Shown one piece after another: positions 17,701-25,632 of a DNA stretch of 64,000 bases (positions within the stretch are counted from its first letter, which is position 1; every line of letters begins with the position of its first letter). The notes under the pieces were generated by a model. It saw only the letters and a program-made list of their open reading frames with translations, did not search any database and was not told where the DNA came from. The stretch comes from Bacillus sp. RAR_GA_16 (GTDB taxonomy: Bacteria > Bacillota > Bacilli > Bacillales > Guptibacillaceae), in the NCBI RefSeq assembly GCF_020165985.1, contig NZ_JAIUKZ010000010.1:124001-188000 (forward strand), read 5' to 3'. The position numbers were made by a program, and so were the translations under genes.

Positions 17701-17726
17701 AAAAAAAACCGGCGTCCTCGCCAGCT
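17701..17726 (-). terminator. Terminator of ykuK-like gene
   Basis: CTGGCG/CGCCGG hairpin with a four-base loop and eight minus-strand U, five bases past the stop. Confidence 0.75.
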
Positions 17727-17730
17727 TTGA

Positions 17731-18213
17731 TTAACTAATGGACTTTGTATACCGATCGGCAACACTACTAGCTCCATATGAATCAGGTTTAATTCGTGCA
17801 ATGTACCCAACGGAAGTGACCCATCCCACTACTTCTTGGATGACTTTTCTCGTTTCTCCCTGCGTTCCCACATCAAGATGGATTTCAATTGGCCACGCTT
17901 CTAACAACTTTGCAAAACCTTCATTTTTTAACGATTCCATGAGCTCAAGACTCATTTCAGTCTCTTTATAAATACGATGCCTGAGCTCATGAATCGGTTT
18001 TTGCTTCACTTTACGGTAGAAAATCCGTGCGCCTTTACCTACGCGGTGAATAATAAGGGCTGTTACAAACTGTGTTGCTTTGCGGCTTGTCTGCGAATCG
18101 GTTCCAATCACAATGCGATAGGTTCCTTTAGGATCTTCCTTCGTATAGTTTTCAATCAACTGTGTGACCTGTTCGATCGTTACTTTTCCAGCTGTTGGAC
18201 TTATAAAATCCAT
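17731..18213 (-). CDS. YkuK-like RNase H-fold protein (DUF458)
   Basis: A 160-residue soluble protein matching B. subtilis YkuK in length and landmarks: VIGTDSQTSRK near residue 38 (acidic residue of the RNase H-like fold), HLDVGT near residue 112, and IKPDSYGASSVADRYTK at the C-terminus. The fold is RNase H-like, but nuclease activity has not been shown to my knowledge. It forms a run with two small genes upstream on the same strand (DUF2188 and an unknown). Confidence 0.85.
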   Translation of the reverse strand: MDFISPTAGKVTIEQVTQLIENYTKEDPKGTYRIVIGTDSQTSRKATQFVTALIIHRVGKGARIFYRKVKQKPIHELRHRIYKETEMSLELMESLKNEGFAKLLEAWPIEIHLDVGTQGETRKVIQEVVGWVTSVGYIARIKPDSYGASSVADRYTKSIS

Positions 18214-18298
18214 GAATATTCCCTTCTTTCATCAGGATAGTAGTTAGTACTATGTTTATTCATTTGCTAGAAAATATGTACGACTCGAACAGAAATCT

Positions 18299-18511
18299 CT
18301 AACCGTTATATAAACTTCGATCTTCAATCTGTCCATTTTGTTGATGAACAATTAGCTCCGCTGGCCTATTGTCATCACAAACCTGTCTCCCATACTGGTA
18401 AGCTTCTTCTTTCGTATCAAACGTTTTTGTTGCGCGGTCTGCGCCCTCTTTCTTTAATTCCCATGAACCTGTTGATCCATTTTGAATGTGGTAAGTGGTT
18501 TTTGCTTTCAT
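18299..18511 (-). CDS. DUF2188 domain protein, 70 aa
   Basis: A single DUF2188 unit: TYHIQNGSTGSWELKKEGADRATKTFDTKEEAYQYGRQVCDDN...ELIVHQQNGQIEDRSLYNG. The W-x-x-K...A-T-K-x-F-x-T-K-E-E-A pattern and the terminal strand-turn with N-G-x-I are characteristic. The domain is small, basic-acidic mixed and of unknown function, common in Bacillus and in proteobacteria. Confidence 0.8.
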   Translation of the reverse strand: MKAKTTYHIQNGSTGSWELKKEGADRATKTFDTKEEAYQYGRQVCDDNRPAELIVHQQNGQIEDRSLYNG

Positions 18512-18560
18512 ATGATTACCTCCTCAACTACCAAATACCATTCTTTATGTGTACATAAAC

Positions 18561-18800
18561 CTATACTCTTGAAAATGGAACGATTTCAGCTGGCTTTTTT
18601 TGATGAACAATTGTAATTGTCTTATAGCCCTCTTTCTCTTTCGTTAGAAATGTTCTACTCGTTATTGGTCGTTTAGTTGACCAGTTGATTGAAGCTGGAT
18701 TTTGCCAGGAATCGTGCGTAATGAGCTCTTGTTTATAGTAATAACAATTTCCGCTCATGTAACGTTCACAAATGTAGCGTACGGTTTGTTTTGTATGCAT
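18561..18800 (-). CDS. Hypothetical basic protein, 79 aa
   Basis: Soluble, basic, tyrosine- and lysine-rich (YICERYMSGNCYYYKQEL), ending in KKPAEIVPFSRV. The end resembles the AEIVPF-type tails seen next to DUF2188 genes, and together with the adjacent DUF2188 gene suggests related function, but I cannot name a family. The reading is supported by an orderly position in a same-strand run and a GGAACATTG-type ribosome region that is only fair. Confidence 0.5.
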   Translation of the reverse strand: MHTKQTVRYICERYMSGNCYYYKQELITHDSWQNPASINWSTKRPITSRTFLTKEKEGYKTITIVHQKKPAEIVPFSRV

Positions 18801-18833
18801 CCTTCAATGTTCCTTTCCTATTATTATTCATGA

Positions 18834-18860
18834 ATAAAACCGCAGCTGAGCTGCGGTCTT
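18834..18860. terminator. Terminator of the DUF4397 gene
   Basis: CCGCAGCT/AGCTGCGG perfect palindrome with U-rich flanks in both directions. Confidence 0.75.
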
Positions 18861-18864
18861 TTTA

Positions 18865-19533
18865 TTATTTCCCATCTTTTAGAAGAATAACGTTTAACGC
18901 TGGATCTTCATCTAATAATCCTAATGCAATCGCTGTGTAGTTTACTCCAGCTTCCACTGGTAAATTAGGAAGATCTAGCACAGCTTTATCCGTTCCCGCA
19001 GCTCGGATTTCTAAATTGTACGTGCCTGGATCAATCAATTGATACTCTGAGTTTTGAGAAAAAGCTAGATTTTTGATGAGAGCATCTCCGCCTTTTATAC
19101 CAATGTCAACTGCTGGTGCATTTGGCGAAGCATGGACTGCCCGCAATCCTGATTTTTCTCCTGATCCTTTTTTATCTTCTAATACTTTTAAAGATAGGTT
19201 CTCAAGCTTTCCAACTGCCACCACTGAATAATTCTTACCTGCTTCAACAGCAAGCTTTTGTTCAAGAACCGGCTTACCTTCTCCATTTGCTGAAGATGCA
19301 TAGACCTGAATCGTTTTTTCTCCCGGAGCAAGACTTGCGTAGTCCGTGACATCTTTAAATGCCACATCTTCAAAAGCAGGCTGACCATCTACATAAATAT
19401 CGACAGCTGGTGCATCAGGTGAAGCATGAATTACTCGTACATTTGCATGATTATTTTTTTCTGCTGCTAAGCTTTGTGGGGAAATTGCTACGCAAATTGC
19501 TACCACCATCATAAAACTCCATAACCACTTCAT
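18865..19533 (-). CDS. Secreted DUF4397 protein, two domains
   Basis: A signal peptide (MKWLWSFMMVVAICVAISPQSLAAE, cleavage after A-L-A-A region) precedes two DUF4397 repeats. Each opens with the family block V-R-V-I-H-A-S-P-D-A-P-A-V-D-I or R-A-V-H-A-S-P-N-A-P-A-V-D-I and continues as a beta sandwich with P-G-x-K/Y. These are extracellular surface domains of unknown ligand. I prefer the ATG at 19533 (AAAGG nine bases upstream) over the ATG at 19542, which abuts that site. About 222 residues with no sorting signal, so probably secreted. Confidence 0.82.
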   Translation of the reverse strand: MKWLWSFMMVVAICVAISPQSLAAEKNNHANVRVIHASPDAPAVDIYVDGQPAFEDVAFKDVTDYASLAPGEKTIQVYASSANGEGKPVLEQKLAVEAGKNYSVVAVGKLENLSLKVLEDKKGSGEKSGLRAVHASPNAPAVDIGIKGGDALIKNLAFSQNSEYQLIDPGTYNLEIRAAGTDKAVLDLPNLPVEAGVNYTAIALGLLDEDPALNVILLKDGK

Positions 19534-19636
19534 AAACGACATCCTTTCCTTTATGTTTGTTGACTTGCCTATTTTTTACTGAAAGGGAATTATTATTCAT
19601 GAATCAACGAGAGATTCTTCCCATCTCTTATTGCGA

Positions 19637-19663
19637 ACGAACGCTATTTTTTCGCATACAGTA
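19637..19663 (+). promoter_or_regulatory. Candidate sigma-K promoter of the gerP operon
   Basis: AC at 19637-19638, a 16-base spacer, and CATACAGTA at 19655-19663, which fits the sigma-K -10 consensus CATANNNTA exactly. It lies about 33 bases upstream of the first gerP gene. Mother-cell sigma-K control of gerP is known in B. subtilis. Confidence 0.65.
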
Positions 19664-19695
19664 GTAATGAAATCTGTTTGTAAGGATGTGAAATC

Positions 19696-19917
19696 ATGCC
19701 GGCAATCGTCGGAGCTATTAAAGTAAACACGATAGGAAGTAGTGGGGTGTTCCATGTCGGCGATGTCTTTATTGTTTCTCCAACGAGTGCCGTACGGACA
19801 TTTGCTGGTGGGGGTTCTTTCAATACCGGAGATGGGTTGAACGTGAGCAGTTCTTATAGCGTCACAAGTGTAAACGATAGTGATGTTGCGGATCAAAACG
19901 TGGTTGCGAATATATAA
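19696..19917 (+). CDS. gerPA: Spore germination protein GerPA
   Basis: A 73-residue GerPA/GerPF-family protein: begins MPAIVGAIKVNTIGSSGVFHVGDV, then the shared S-F-N-T-G-D block and a C-terminal D-S-D-V-A-D-Q-N. GerP proteins assemble in the spore coat and make it permeable to germinants. I call it GerPA because it is first in the operon and has the S-S-G-V-F-H-V-G-D form; the paralogue at 21244 has G-G-V-V-N-F-G-D, as GerPF does. AAGGATG ribosome site. Confidence 0.85.
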   Translation: MPAIVGAIKVNTIGSSGVFHVGDVFIVSPTSAVRTFAGGGSFNTGDGLNVSSSYSVTSVNDSDVADQNVVANI

Positions 19918-19997
19918 TAGGGCATTCACCTAATTATGTTCACAACATACAATTAAATAAGGTGAGACCAACATTTTGATACGGGAGTTGATGGTCA

Positions 19998-20606
19998 ATG
20001 TATCCAAACGATAATTTCTACGCGATCTTGCAACGGATGCAACAAAGCATTGAACAACAAAACAATCGTATCAAAATGCTTGAAGATATGATTGATGAAT
20101 TAAGAGGTAACTACAATGAGTTATCAAAATCGCCTAAAACAAACATTGAAAAGATTGAATACAAATTCGATCAGTTAAAGATTGAAAGACTGGATGGTAC
20201 CTTGAATATCGGCCTCACACCTAATGGAGGCGCAGATATGCTTGATGACTTTACCGTTAACGGTGGAAACGGAATGAATCCTTCGAATGTCCCGCCTGAA
20301 GCGGTTCAATCCATTCAGCAAAATGTTCAATCCTATATGCAAAATGGAGCCTTGCAAAAGCTTGGTGAATTAGAAAACAAATTCAACTATCCGCTTGATG
20401 ATCCTTATCGCCATTTTATCTTGAATGATATCCAGAAACAGCTTGATCAGAGAATCAATTATTACGTGAATCAACAAATGACACGTACACCAAACGGGGA
20501 TGTTGAGCAACTGGTAAATGATGTATCCGAAAAAATCAAAAGAGATATTTCAAATGGTATGGAAGCTTTTCTAAAAAACTTACCGGGAAGGGCTGACTTA
20601 AATTGA
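19998..20606 (+). CDS. gerPC: Spore germination protein GerPC
   Basis: A 202-residue protein with an N-terminal coiled coil (about residues 5-45, IEQQNNRIKMLEDMIDELRGNYNEL) followed by the family block KIEYKFDQLKIERLDGTLNIGLTPNG, then a helical C-terminal half. This is the architecture of GerPC, the largest GerP component. It directly follows gerPA here; gerPB, which lies between them in B. subtilis, is instead last. Its stop overlaps the gerPD start. Confidence 0.9.
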   Translation: MYPNDNFYAILQRMQQSIEQQNNRIKMLEDMIDELRGNYNELSKSPKTNIEKIEYKFDQLKIERLDGTLNIGLTPNGGADMLDDFTVNGGNGMNPSNVPPEAVQSIQQNVQSYMQNGALQKLGELENKFNYPLDDPYRHFILNDIQKQLDQRINYYVNQQMTRTPNGDVEQLVNDVSEKIKRDISNGMEAFLKNLPGRADLN

Positions 20607-20782
20607 ATTACACCGTTATTAACAGGGGATTATCTGTAGGTCACATCGAGGTTACAGCTGTCGCAAGCTCGTCTGTGTTGCTTGTTGGTGACACCGAATC
20701 AATCGTTTGTTCCTCCATATTTGATACACCCCCTGAATCGTTAATCATCTCAAGACCATTTGTACCATTATCCACTTCATAA
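20603..20782 (+). CDS. gerPD: Spore germination protein GerPD, 59 aa
   Basis: Opens at a TTG that overlaps the gerPC stop (TTGA). It encodes MNYTVINRGLSVGHIEVTAV, then S-S-V-L-L-V-G-D-T-E-S-I and S-S-I-F-D-T-P-P-E-S-L, which match GerPD of Bacillus nearly throughout. Short length and the V-G-D-x-x-x-I fold element are shared by GerPA/B/E/F. Translationally coupled to gerPC. Confidence 0.9.
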   Translation: MNYTVINRGLSVGHIEVTAVASSSVLLVGDTESIVCSSIFDTPPESLIISRPFVPLSTS

Positions 20783-20794
20783 GGAATTGATTAA

Positions 20795-21184
20795 ATGTAT
20801 AGTCGCTCTTCATTAGTGAACTGGATTTACGTTACTTCTGTTGACAGTAGTGGGACAGTGCAAATTGGGGATAGTAATCAGATAACGCCTGAAACTAAAA
20901 TCTATGCCTTACAAAGAGAACAACCTATTTTTAACGGAAATGAAGTGGAAGACCTTTCACAATTCCCAATATACTCTCAGCCACTTCCCCTCCCTCTTCT
21001 AACAGAGAACGTAAGACAAACAACCATTCACGAGCATCCCATTATTAAGGTTGGCAGTATCCGCGTCACAGGTATCGCTGCTTCATCGGTACTACACGTA
21101 GGTTCTACAAAATTCATCCGATCAGAAGCTCGAGTGAAACATAATCGGGAATACTTCTCTGATCCTTATGTTGATGAAGATTAA
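20795..21184 (+). CDS. gerPE: Spore germination protein GerPE
   Basis: A 129-residue protein in which the GerP strand motif occurs twice: SVDSSGTVQIGDSNQITP near the N-terminus and IKVGSIRVTGIAASSVLHVGSTKFI near the C-terminus, separated by a proline-rich linker (SQPLPLPLL). This duplicated arrangement is that of GerPE. The GTIK-type spacing to gerPD is 12 bases, so it is in the same operon. Confidence 0.88.
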   Translation: MYSRSSLVNWIYVTSVDSSGTVQIGDSNQITPETKIYALQREQPIFNGNEVEDLSQFPIYSQPLPLPLLTENVRQTTIHEHPIIKVGSIRVTGIAASSVLHVGSTKFIRSEARVKHNREYFSDPYVDED

Positions 21185-21243
21185 GAACGCAATGGCTTAT
21201 GTGCACATACACTACGATATAACGAATTAAAGGGTGTTCATTT

Positions 21244-21459
21244 ATGCCTTCAATTGTAGGACCAGTTAAAATTAATAGTGCAGGTGGCGTTGTGAACTTT
21301 GGGGATAGTTTTAACACCACTCCAAAATCAACATCGAAAACATATACTGGTTCAGGAGGATTTAATACAGGGGATTTTCATATTGTGAACAACGGGTTCA
21401 GCTTAACGAATTCCCTTGATCCAGATGTCGCGGATGAAAACATCACCGCTAACAATTAG
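21244..21459 (+). CDS. gerPF: Spore germination protein GerPF
   Basis: A 71-residue paralogue of GerPA: MPSIVGPVKINSAGGVVNFGDSF, then SKTYTGSGGFNTGDF and D-P-D-V-A-D-E-N near the end. The G-G-V-V-N-F-G-D form and position after gerPE identify it as GerPF. Preceded by a 59-base gap with AAAGGGTG as ribosome site. Confidence 0.87.
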   Translation: MPSIVGPVKINSAGGVVNFGDSFNTTPKSTSKTYTGSGGFNTGDFHIVNNGFSLTNSLDPDVADENITANN

Positions 21460-21473
21460 GGAGCTGAAAATTC

Positions 21474-21686
21474 GTGAATTTCTTTGTGAACCAAAACATC
21501 GTCATTCACCAGCTCAGGGTCGATGGAATTTCGAATTCATCTGTTCTCCAAATTGGCAGTGCTGGTATCATTAAACCACTTTCTAACCTCTATAACACAG
21601 GGGGATATACGGAACCTGCTCCTGAGCTTTCATCCGCACAAGTTTCTGAAGAGACACCATATGTGCCACTTGCTCCACCAACATAA
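21474..21686 (+). CDS. gerPB: Spore germination protein GerPB
   Basis: A 70-residue protein: MNFFVNQNIVIHQLRVDGISNSSVLQIGSAGIIKPLSNLYNTGGYTEPAP, a near-exact GerPB pattern (I-S-N-S-S-V-L-Q-I-G-S-A-G, then L-S-N-L-Y-N-T-G). In B. subtilis and B. cereus gerPB is second; here it is the sixth and last gene. It starts 14 bases after gerPF with GGGAGCTG as ribosome site and is followed at once by the operon terminator. Confidence 0.88.
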   Translation: MNFFVNQNIVIHQLRVDGISNSSVLQIGSAGIIKPLSNLYNTGGYTEPAPELSSAQVSEETPYVPLAPPT

Positions 21687-21713
21687 AAAAACCGCCAATT
21701 GGCGGTTTTTTTA
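21685..21713. terminator. Bidirectional terminator between gerPB and the alcohol dehydrogenase gene
   Basis: Perfect palindrome CCGCCAATTGGCGG with A and T runs on both sides; it overlaps the end of the gerP operon and the 3' end of the minus-strand dehydrogenase gene. Confidence 0.85.
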
Positions 21714-22725
21714 TTCAAAAGTAAGGACAACTCTTCCATTAATATCTCCGTTCTCAAGCTCTTCGAAAATTTGATTGATCTCTTCAAGAGGACGTGTCTC
21801 AATGATTGTTTTCACTTTTCCTTCAGCTGCAAATTGCAAGGCTTCCATTAAATCTTTACGCGTTCCTACAATGGAACCAATCACTTTGACACCATTTAAG
21901 ACCGTATCAAAAATCGGAATTGGCATTTCTTCTGGTGGTAATCCGACAGCAACCACTGTCCCACCTCGACGAACAGCAGCATAAGCTTCCTTAAAAGCAG
22001 GTTTAGAAACAGCTGTACATACTGTTGCGTGAGCACCTCCAATTTCTCTATGAATAAATTCTGCAGAGTTTTCTTCGAGCGGATTCACAGTAAGAATCTG
22101 CGCCAAGATCTTTCGCTAAAGTTAACTTTTCATGATGAGTATCAACGGCTATAACATGAAGTCCCATCGCTTTTGCATATTGAACCGCCACATGACCTAA
22201 CCCGCCTATTCCATAAATGGCCACCCATTGTCCAGGTTTTGCCTCGGTTACTTTTAAAGCTTTGTATGTCGTGACACCAGCACAAAAAATCGGTGCCACT
22301 TCCTCAAAACTTAAGTTATCTGGAATTTTCACAGCATAATCAGCGTCTGCTTTACAATATTGTGCGTAGCCTCCATCAACAGAGTAACCTGCATTTTGTT
22401 GGTCTTTACACAACGTTTCACGCCCTGTTAAACAATACTCACAATGACCACATGCCGAGTATAACCATGGTACACCAACTCGGTCTCCTACTTTCAGATG
22501 TGTCACACCCTCTCCAACTTCCTCAATTACACCTGCCCCTTCATGACCAGGAATCAGCGGAAGTTTTGGTTTGACTGGCCAATCTCCATGGGCAGCATGT
22601 AAATCGGTGTGGCACACACCACATGCTTTGATACGTACTAATATTTCTCCAGGTCCAATAACAGGTTTTTCCACATTTTTTACTGATAGCGGTTCTTTAA
22701 AGGCATGTACAACGGCTGCTTTCAT
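21711..22725 (-). pseudogene. Zinc alcohol dehydrogenase (AdhP type), frameshifted at 22094-22098
   Basis: Oxidises or forms primary alcohols with NAD. The N-terminal part carries the catalytic zinc motif [23 protein letters not shown], and the four structural-zinc cysteines ([17 protein letters not shown]), then the NAD motif [17 protein letters not shown]. The C-terminal third is in another frame. Deleting one base at GATTC on the minus strand restores [13 protein letters not shown] and gives a 338-residue enzyme of normal length. The ATG at 22725 has GGAGG eight bases upstream. One of eight GATC-type indels; probably functional. A Crp/Fnr-like palindrome lies about 70 bases upstream. Confidence 0.88.
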
Positions 22726-22791
22726 AGTAAAAACCTCCATTAAGATGAATGAATTTTCTCCTTCATCATAATGGAGGCTTATTGTGATGAC

Positions 22792-22807
22792 TGTTACATT
22801 TGTCACA
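22792..22807. promoter_or_regulatory. Candidate Crp/Fnr-family site upstream of the alcohol dehydrogenase gene
   Basis: TGTTA-N6-TCACA read on the plus strand (TGTGA-N6-TAACA on the minus strand) differs by one base from TGTGA-N6-TCACA, the Bacillus Fnr consensus. It lies upstream of an alcohol dehydrogenase gene, a common anaerobic target. No Fnr gene is in the window. Confidence 0.35.
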
Positions 22808-22815
22808 AGTTATGA

Positions 22816-25488
22816 TTATTCTTCTGACTTTTGATCCTTCGTTTTAGTTACTGCAGAGTCTTTGGTTTCCGGTGCCTGGGAAGACTTCGCGTCAGACGTG
22901 TTTGAACTTGACTCACTTGTTTCATGATCTCCCTCGGTTTCTGACACCTGTCCATTTTCACTGCTATCGTTTACTTCTTCTGGATTAGGTGAAGCTTCAT
23001 TCGTTGCGTTCTCTTCATTCCCACTTGTTTCCGTATCATCTGGCTGGGTTTCTGAACTTGAACCATCTTCTTCTGTACCAGACTCTTCTTCATTCGTACC
23101 ATCATTACTTGAATCCTCATTACTTGAATCCTCATTACCTGGATCTTCATTATTCGTTTCTGGTGTAGACTCACTTCCGTCGGTACTCTCGGATTCCGTA
23201 GTTTCATCAGACGCTGGATTTTCCTCAGGTTCATTTGAAGGCTCAGATGGTTCTTTCTTTGTGCTCGACTCTTCCTTTTTCTTAGGTTCTTGTTTTTCCT
23301 CTGGCTTATTCTCAGGCTCTGTCTTTGGTTTTTCCTTTACAGGATCCTCTGTCTTTTTCTTAGGCTTTTGTTCTACCTTTTCCTTTTTTTCTTTTTCCAC
23401 TTTTTTAGTTGTAGGCTCAGATTTCTTTTCTACCGGGGCCGTTTCTTTCTTTTTTGGCAATGGGGCTTTTTTCGGCTCTTCTCCTTTAAAATACAGTTCT
23501 TTACTGATATTGGAAGAAGGGGTTGCTTTATTTGCACGTAATCCAGTTGTTTTATCAATTTCAATTTCTTCAACGGAATCTGGTTTTTCAAAAGCAGGTG
23601 TATCTTTATCTTTAGATACTTCACTCATCACATGACGGAACAACAATTTCGCAATGTCATCATCCTCTTTATGAATGTAAGAATCCTGAGTTGTCTTATC
23701 ATACCCTGTCCAAACCGCTGCAGTATAATTTGTTGTGTATCCAGAGAACCATGCATCTGAAACACCATCTCCACTAATGCCTTCCTCAAGACTAGTTGTA
23801 CCTGTCTTTCCAGCTATATCTAGACCTTTAACCGCTGCCTGTATGCCAGTTCCTTCTTTAACGACCGTTCGGAGCATGTCTGTGATCATATAAGCTGTTC
23901 CTTCACTCATTGCCTTTTCTGGCTCAGAAGAAAGCTCCAGTTCCTTTCCATTCGGATAAACTACTTTTTCTACACTATAAGGTTCATGAAACGTGCCGCC
24001 AGAACCAAATGCTGCATAAGCTCCAGAAAGTTGTAAAGGGGAGATTCCTTTAGCGAATCCACCGATTGCGTAAGCAGGATACGTTTCTTCAATAGAAATC
24101 CCAAGTTTACCTGCAAAGGCTTGCGCTTCTTCTCCTCCCACTTCCATAAAGGCTTTTATTGCTGGAATATTATAAGACCATTGAAGAGCTTCGCGAATCG
24201 AGACGCTCCCTTGAAACTCGTCATTCCAATTACGAAATTCTTTCCCATTTAATTCAAGCTCTTCATCGATAAACTGTTGATTTGTTGACCACTTTAACTT
24301 TTCGATACCTGGACCATAATCAAGAATTGGTTTAATGGTTGAGCCTGGTGAGCGTTGCAATTGAGTCGCGTAGTTAAACCCTTTTTGAACATCATCATCA
24401 CCAGTTTGTCGATTGCCTCCAATTGCACGAATGGCCCCTGACTGAGTATCAATAAGAGAGATACCCGCTCGAAATTTCTCATCCGGATATTCGACTACCT
24501 GATCTGTGGTGAGCGCCTCATCGACAATCGTCTGTGCTTTTGAATCGAGCGTCGTATAAATTTCCAGTCCTCCCGAATAAAGAGCATCTTCAGGAATACC
24601 TGCTTTCTCAAGGTCATCAATCACTTGATCAATAAAAGCATCATTCGTTGTAGATTGACTTTTCTTTTCAACGATTGAATCCTGAATGGAGACTGCTGCC
24701 GCTTCTTGACGTTCTTTATTAGAGATAAACCCATGTTGCTCCATCAAGCTTAATACAATTGCTCGACGATCTTGTGCAACTTCCGGATGCTTATAAGGAT
24801 CATATCCTGAAGGACGTTGTGGAAGACCTGCTAATAAAGCAGCCTCAGCTGTCGTTAACTCGTCCAACGATTTGTTGAAGTACGTCTCAGCTGCTGTTGC
24901 AACGCCATACGCTCCTTCTCCAAAATAAATTTTATTTAAATACATTTCTAAAATTTCTTCTTTTGAATATTGTTTTTCTAGTTCCATCGCAAGATAAGCT
25001 TCCTGAACTTTTCGCTTGACGGTTTTATCTGGTTCAAGAAGCATATTCTTTACAACTTGCTGAGTAATTGTACTTGCTCCTTCTGCCCCAAAGCCATCTT
25101 GAATATTAGCGACAACCGCTCCACCGATTCGTTTCAGGTCAACGCCATTATGCTCCCAGTACCTCACGTCTTCTACTGCAATAAATGCATTCACGACATG
25201 TTCAGGTATTTGTTCAAATGAAACAACTTTCCGATGTTCTTTTCCGACAATATCCGTTATTTTGTTTCCTTCTGCATCAAATAAAGTAGATGATTGCGGT
25301 AAACTTAATTTATTTCCTTCGAGCGTCGGAGCTTCATTTATGTATGCATACGTCTGATAACCCCCAAAAGTAAGGACAAACACCATTAGAAATGCTGCTG
25401 TTAATAAAACGTTTCTTACAAAATGCTTCTTTTTCTTCCGACCTTTTTTCTGCCCTGTATCTGGTTCTTCCTTCATTAATTTCCCCAT
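22816..25488 (-). CDS. ponA: Penicillin-binding protein 1A (class A, PonA type)
   Basis: A bifunctional peptidoglycan synthase of about 890 residues. After a basic cytoplasmic start and one membrane span (about residues 22-42) comes the glycosyltransferase domain with EDVRYWEHNGVD and ASTITQQ motifs, then the transpeptidase domain with SPGSTIKP (active-site serine), WSYN and the KTGTT box. The final 170 residues are an unusual low-complexity tail: lysine/glutamate/proline-rich first, then almost purely acidic and serine-rich with NEDSS repeats. Tails of this type occur on Bacillus PonA but this one is long. The ATG at 25488 has AAGGGGGA upstream; an earlier in-frame start at 25584 lacks a good site. 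Confidence 0.93.
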   Translation of the reverse strand: MGKLMKEEPDTGQKKGRKKKKHFVRNVLLTAAFLMVFVLTFGGYQTYAYINEAPTLEGNKLSLPQSSTLFDAEGNKITDIVGKEHRKVVSFEQIPEHVVNAFIAVEDVRYWEHNGVDLKRIGGAVVANIQDGFGAEGASTITQQVVKNMLLEPDKTVKRKVQEAYLAMELEKQYSKEEILEMYLNKIYFGEGAYGVATAAETYFNKSLDELTTAEAALLAGLPQRPSGYDPYKHPEVAQDRRAIVLSLMEQHGFISNKERQEAAAVSIQDSIVEKKSQSTTNDAFIDQVIDDLEKAGIPEDALYSGGLEIYTTLDSKAQTIVDEALTTDQVVEYPDEKFRAGISLIDTQSGAIRAIGGNRQTGDDDVQKGFNYATQLQRSPGSTIKPILDYGPGIEKLKWSTNQQFIDEELELNGKEFRNWNDEFQGSVSIREALQWSYNIPAIKAFMEVGGEEAQAFAGKLGISIEETYPAYAIGGFAKGISPLQLSGAYAAFGSGGTFHEPYSVEKVVYPNGKELELSSEPEKAMSEGTAYMITDMLRTVVKEGTGIQAAVKGLDIAGKTGTTSLEEGISGDGVSDAWFSGYTTNYTAAVWTGYDKTTQDSYIHKEDDDIAKLLFRHVMSEVSKDKDTPAFEKPDSVEEIEIDKTTGLRANKATPSSNISKELYFKGEEPKKAPLPKKKETAPVEKKSEPTTKKVEKEKKEKVEQKPKKKTEDPVKEKPKTEPENKPEEKQEPKKKEESSTKKEPSEPSNEPEENPASDETTESESTDGSESTPETNNEDPGNEDSSNEDSSNDGTNEEESGTEEDGSSSETQPDDTETSGNEENATNEASPNPEEVNDSSENGQVSETEGDHETSESSSNTSDAKSSQAPETKDSAVTKTKDQKSEE

Positions 25489-25632
25489 TATTATCCCCCT
25501 TAACATAAGACTCCATAAAGAGGGGTTACCCAAATGTTTCATATTAAAAACATTTATTAAGAGATTGAAACAATTTATTAACATACCTCATATAGTAATA
25601 ACGTCTAATTAAAAATGGAGAGGATGAAGCAA

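Noticed and set aside
19597-19929. A 110-codon minus-strand frame over gerPA
   Set aside because: It is the shadow of gerPA and its promoter, with no domain or ribosome site.
22792-22830. Rex operator upstream of the alcohol dehydrogenase
   Set aside because: TTGTGA and TCACAA half sites are present but 15 bases apart, against about 6 in Rex sites; a Crp/Fnr-type reading fits better.
23261-23635. Hydrophobic plus-strand frames rich in Phe, Ser and Leu
   Set aside because: They are the antisense of the Lys/Glu-rich PBP1A tail, which produces such patterns automatically.
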